The position numbers were made by a program, and so were the translations under genes. The notes under the pieces are model-generated. The model was not told where the DNA came from. It worked only from the letters and a program-made list of their open reading frames with translations, and ran no database searches. Shown here in pieces: positions 63,956 through 64,000 of a stretch of 64,000 nucleotides of DNA. Each line of letters starts with the position of its first letter. Position 1 is the stretch's first letter. Source of the DNA: Candidatus Cryptobacteroides excrementipullorum (GTDB lineage Bacteria; Bacteroidota; Bacteroidia; Bacteroidales; UBA932); contig JADILZ010000028.1 in NCBI GenBank assembly GCA_017695065.1, forward strand, positions 61,113 through 125,112, in the 5' to 3' direction.

Positions 63956-64000
63956 CAAATATCAAAGGTTACGATTTGGTAATTGTTTAACAGACATCCA

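Overview
The window is ordinary-to-accessory chromosome of a Bacteroidota (Bacteroidales-like) bacterium. Support: SusC/SusD pair, STN-type TonB receptor with FecR/ECF sigma, TAnnTTTG-type promoter motifs, and a tmRNA tag I read as GNNNYALAA. The main accessory locus (about 4.2-22.3 kb) is a complete polysaccharide utilization locus: ECF sigma, FecR anti-sigma, SusC with STN domain, SusD, DUF5018-like lipoprotein, GH110-like alpha-galactosidase, GH20, two GH2 enzymes and a divergent AraC regulator. Its predicted target is a host-type glycan with alpha-Gal, beta-Gal and HexNAc. The rest is mainly housekeeping (nth, ndk, pgm, holA, recJ, lysS, aroE, ssb, purA, dxs, tuf), transporters, a NamZ-serpin pair, a split 5'-nucleotidase pair, tmRNA, six tRNAs, and a degraded IS3-type element between two truncated genes. 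No CRISPR array, prophage or obvious defence island was seen. I found no clearly new multi-gene system. The best leads are: a cluster of hairpins and repeats at 23.93-24.35 kb; an IS-associated deletion scar at 37.6-39.3 kb; a structured leader upstream of tRNA-Val at 33.86-34.05 kb; hairpins in the SusC leader; an orphan ORF between recJ and lysS; a coding/tmRNA convergent overlap; and the dual-regulated PUL. All calls come from reading the sequence and supplied translations; no searches were run.
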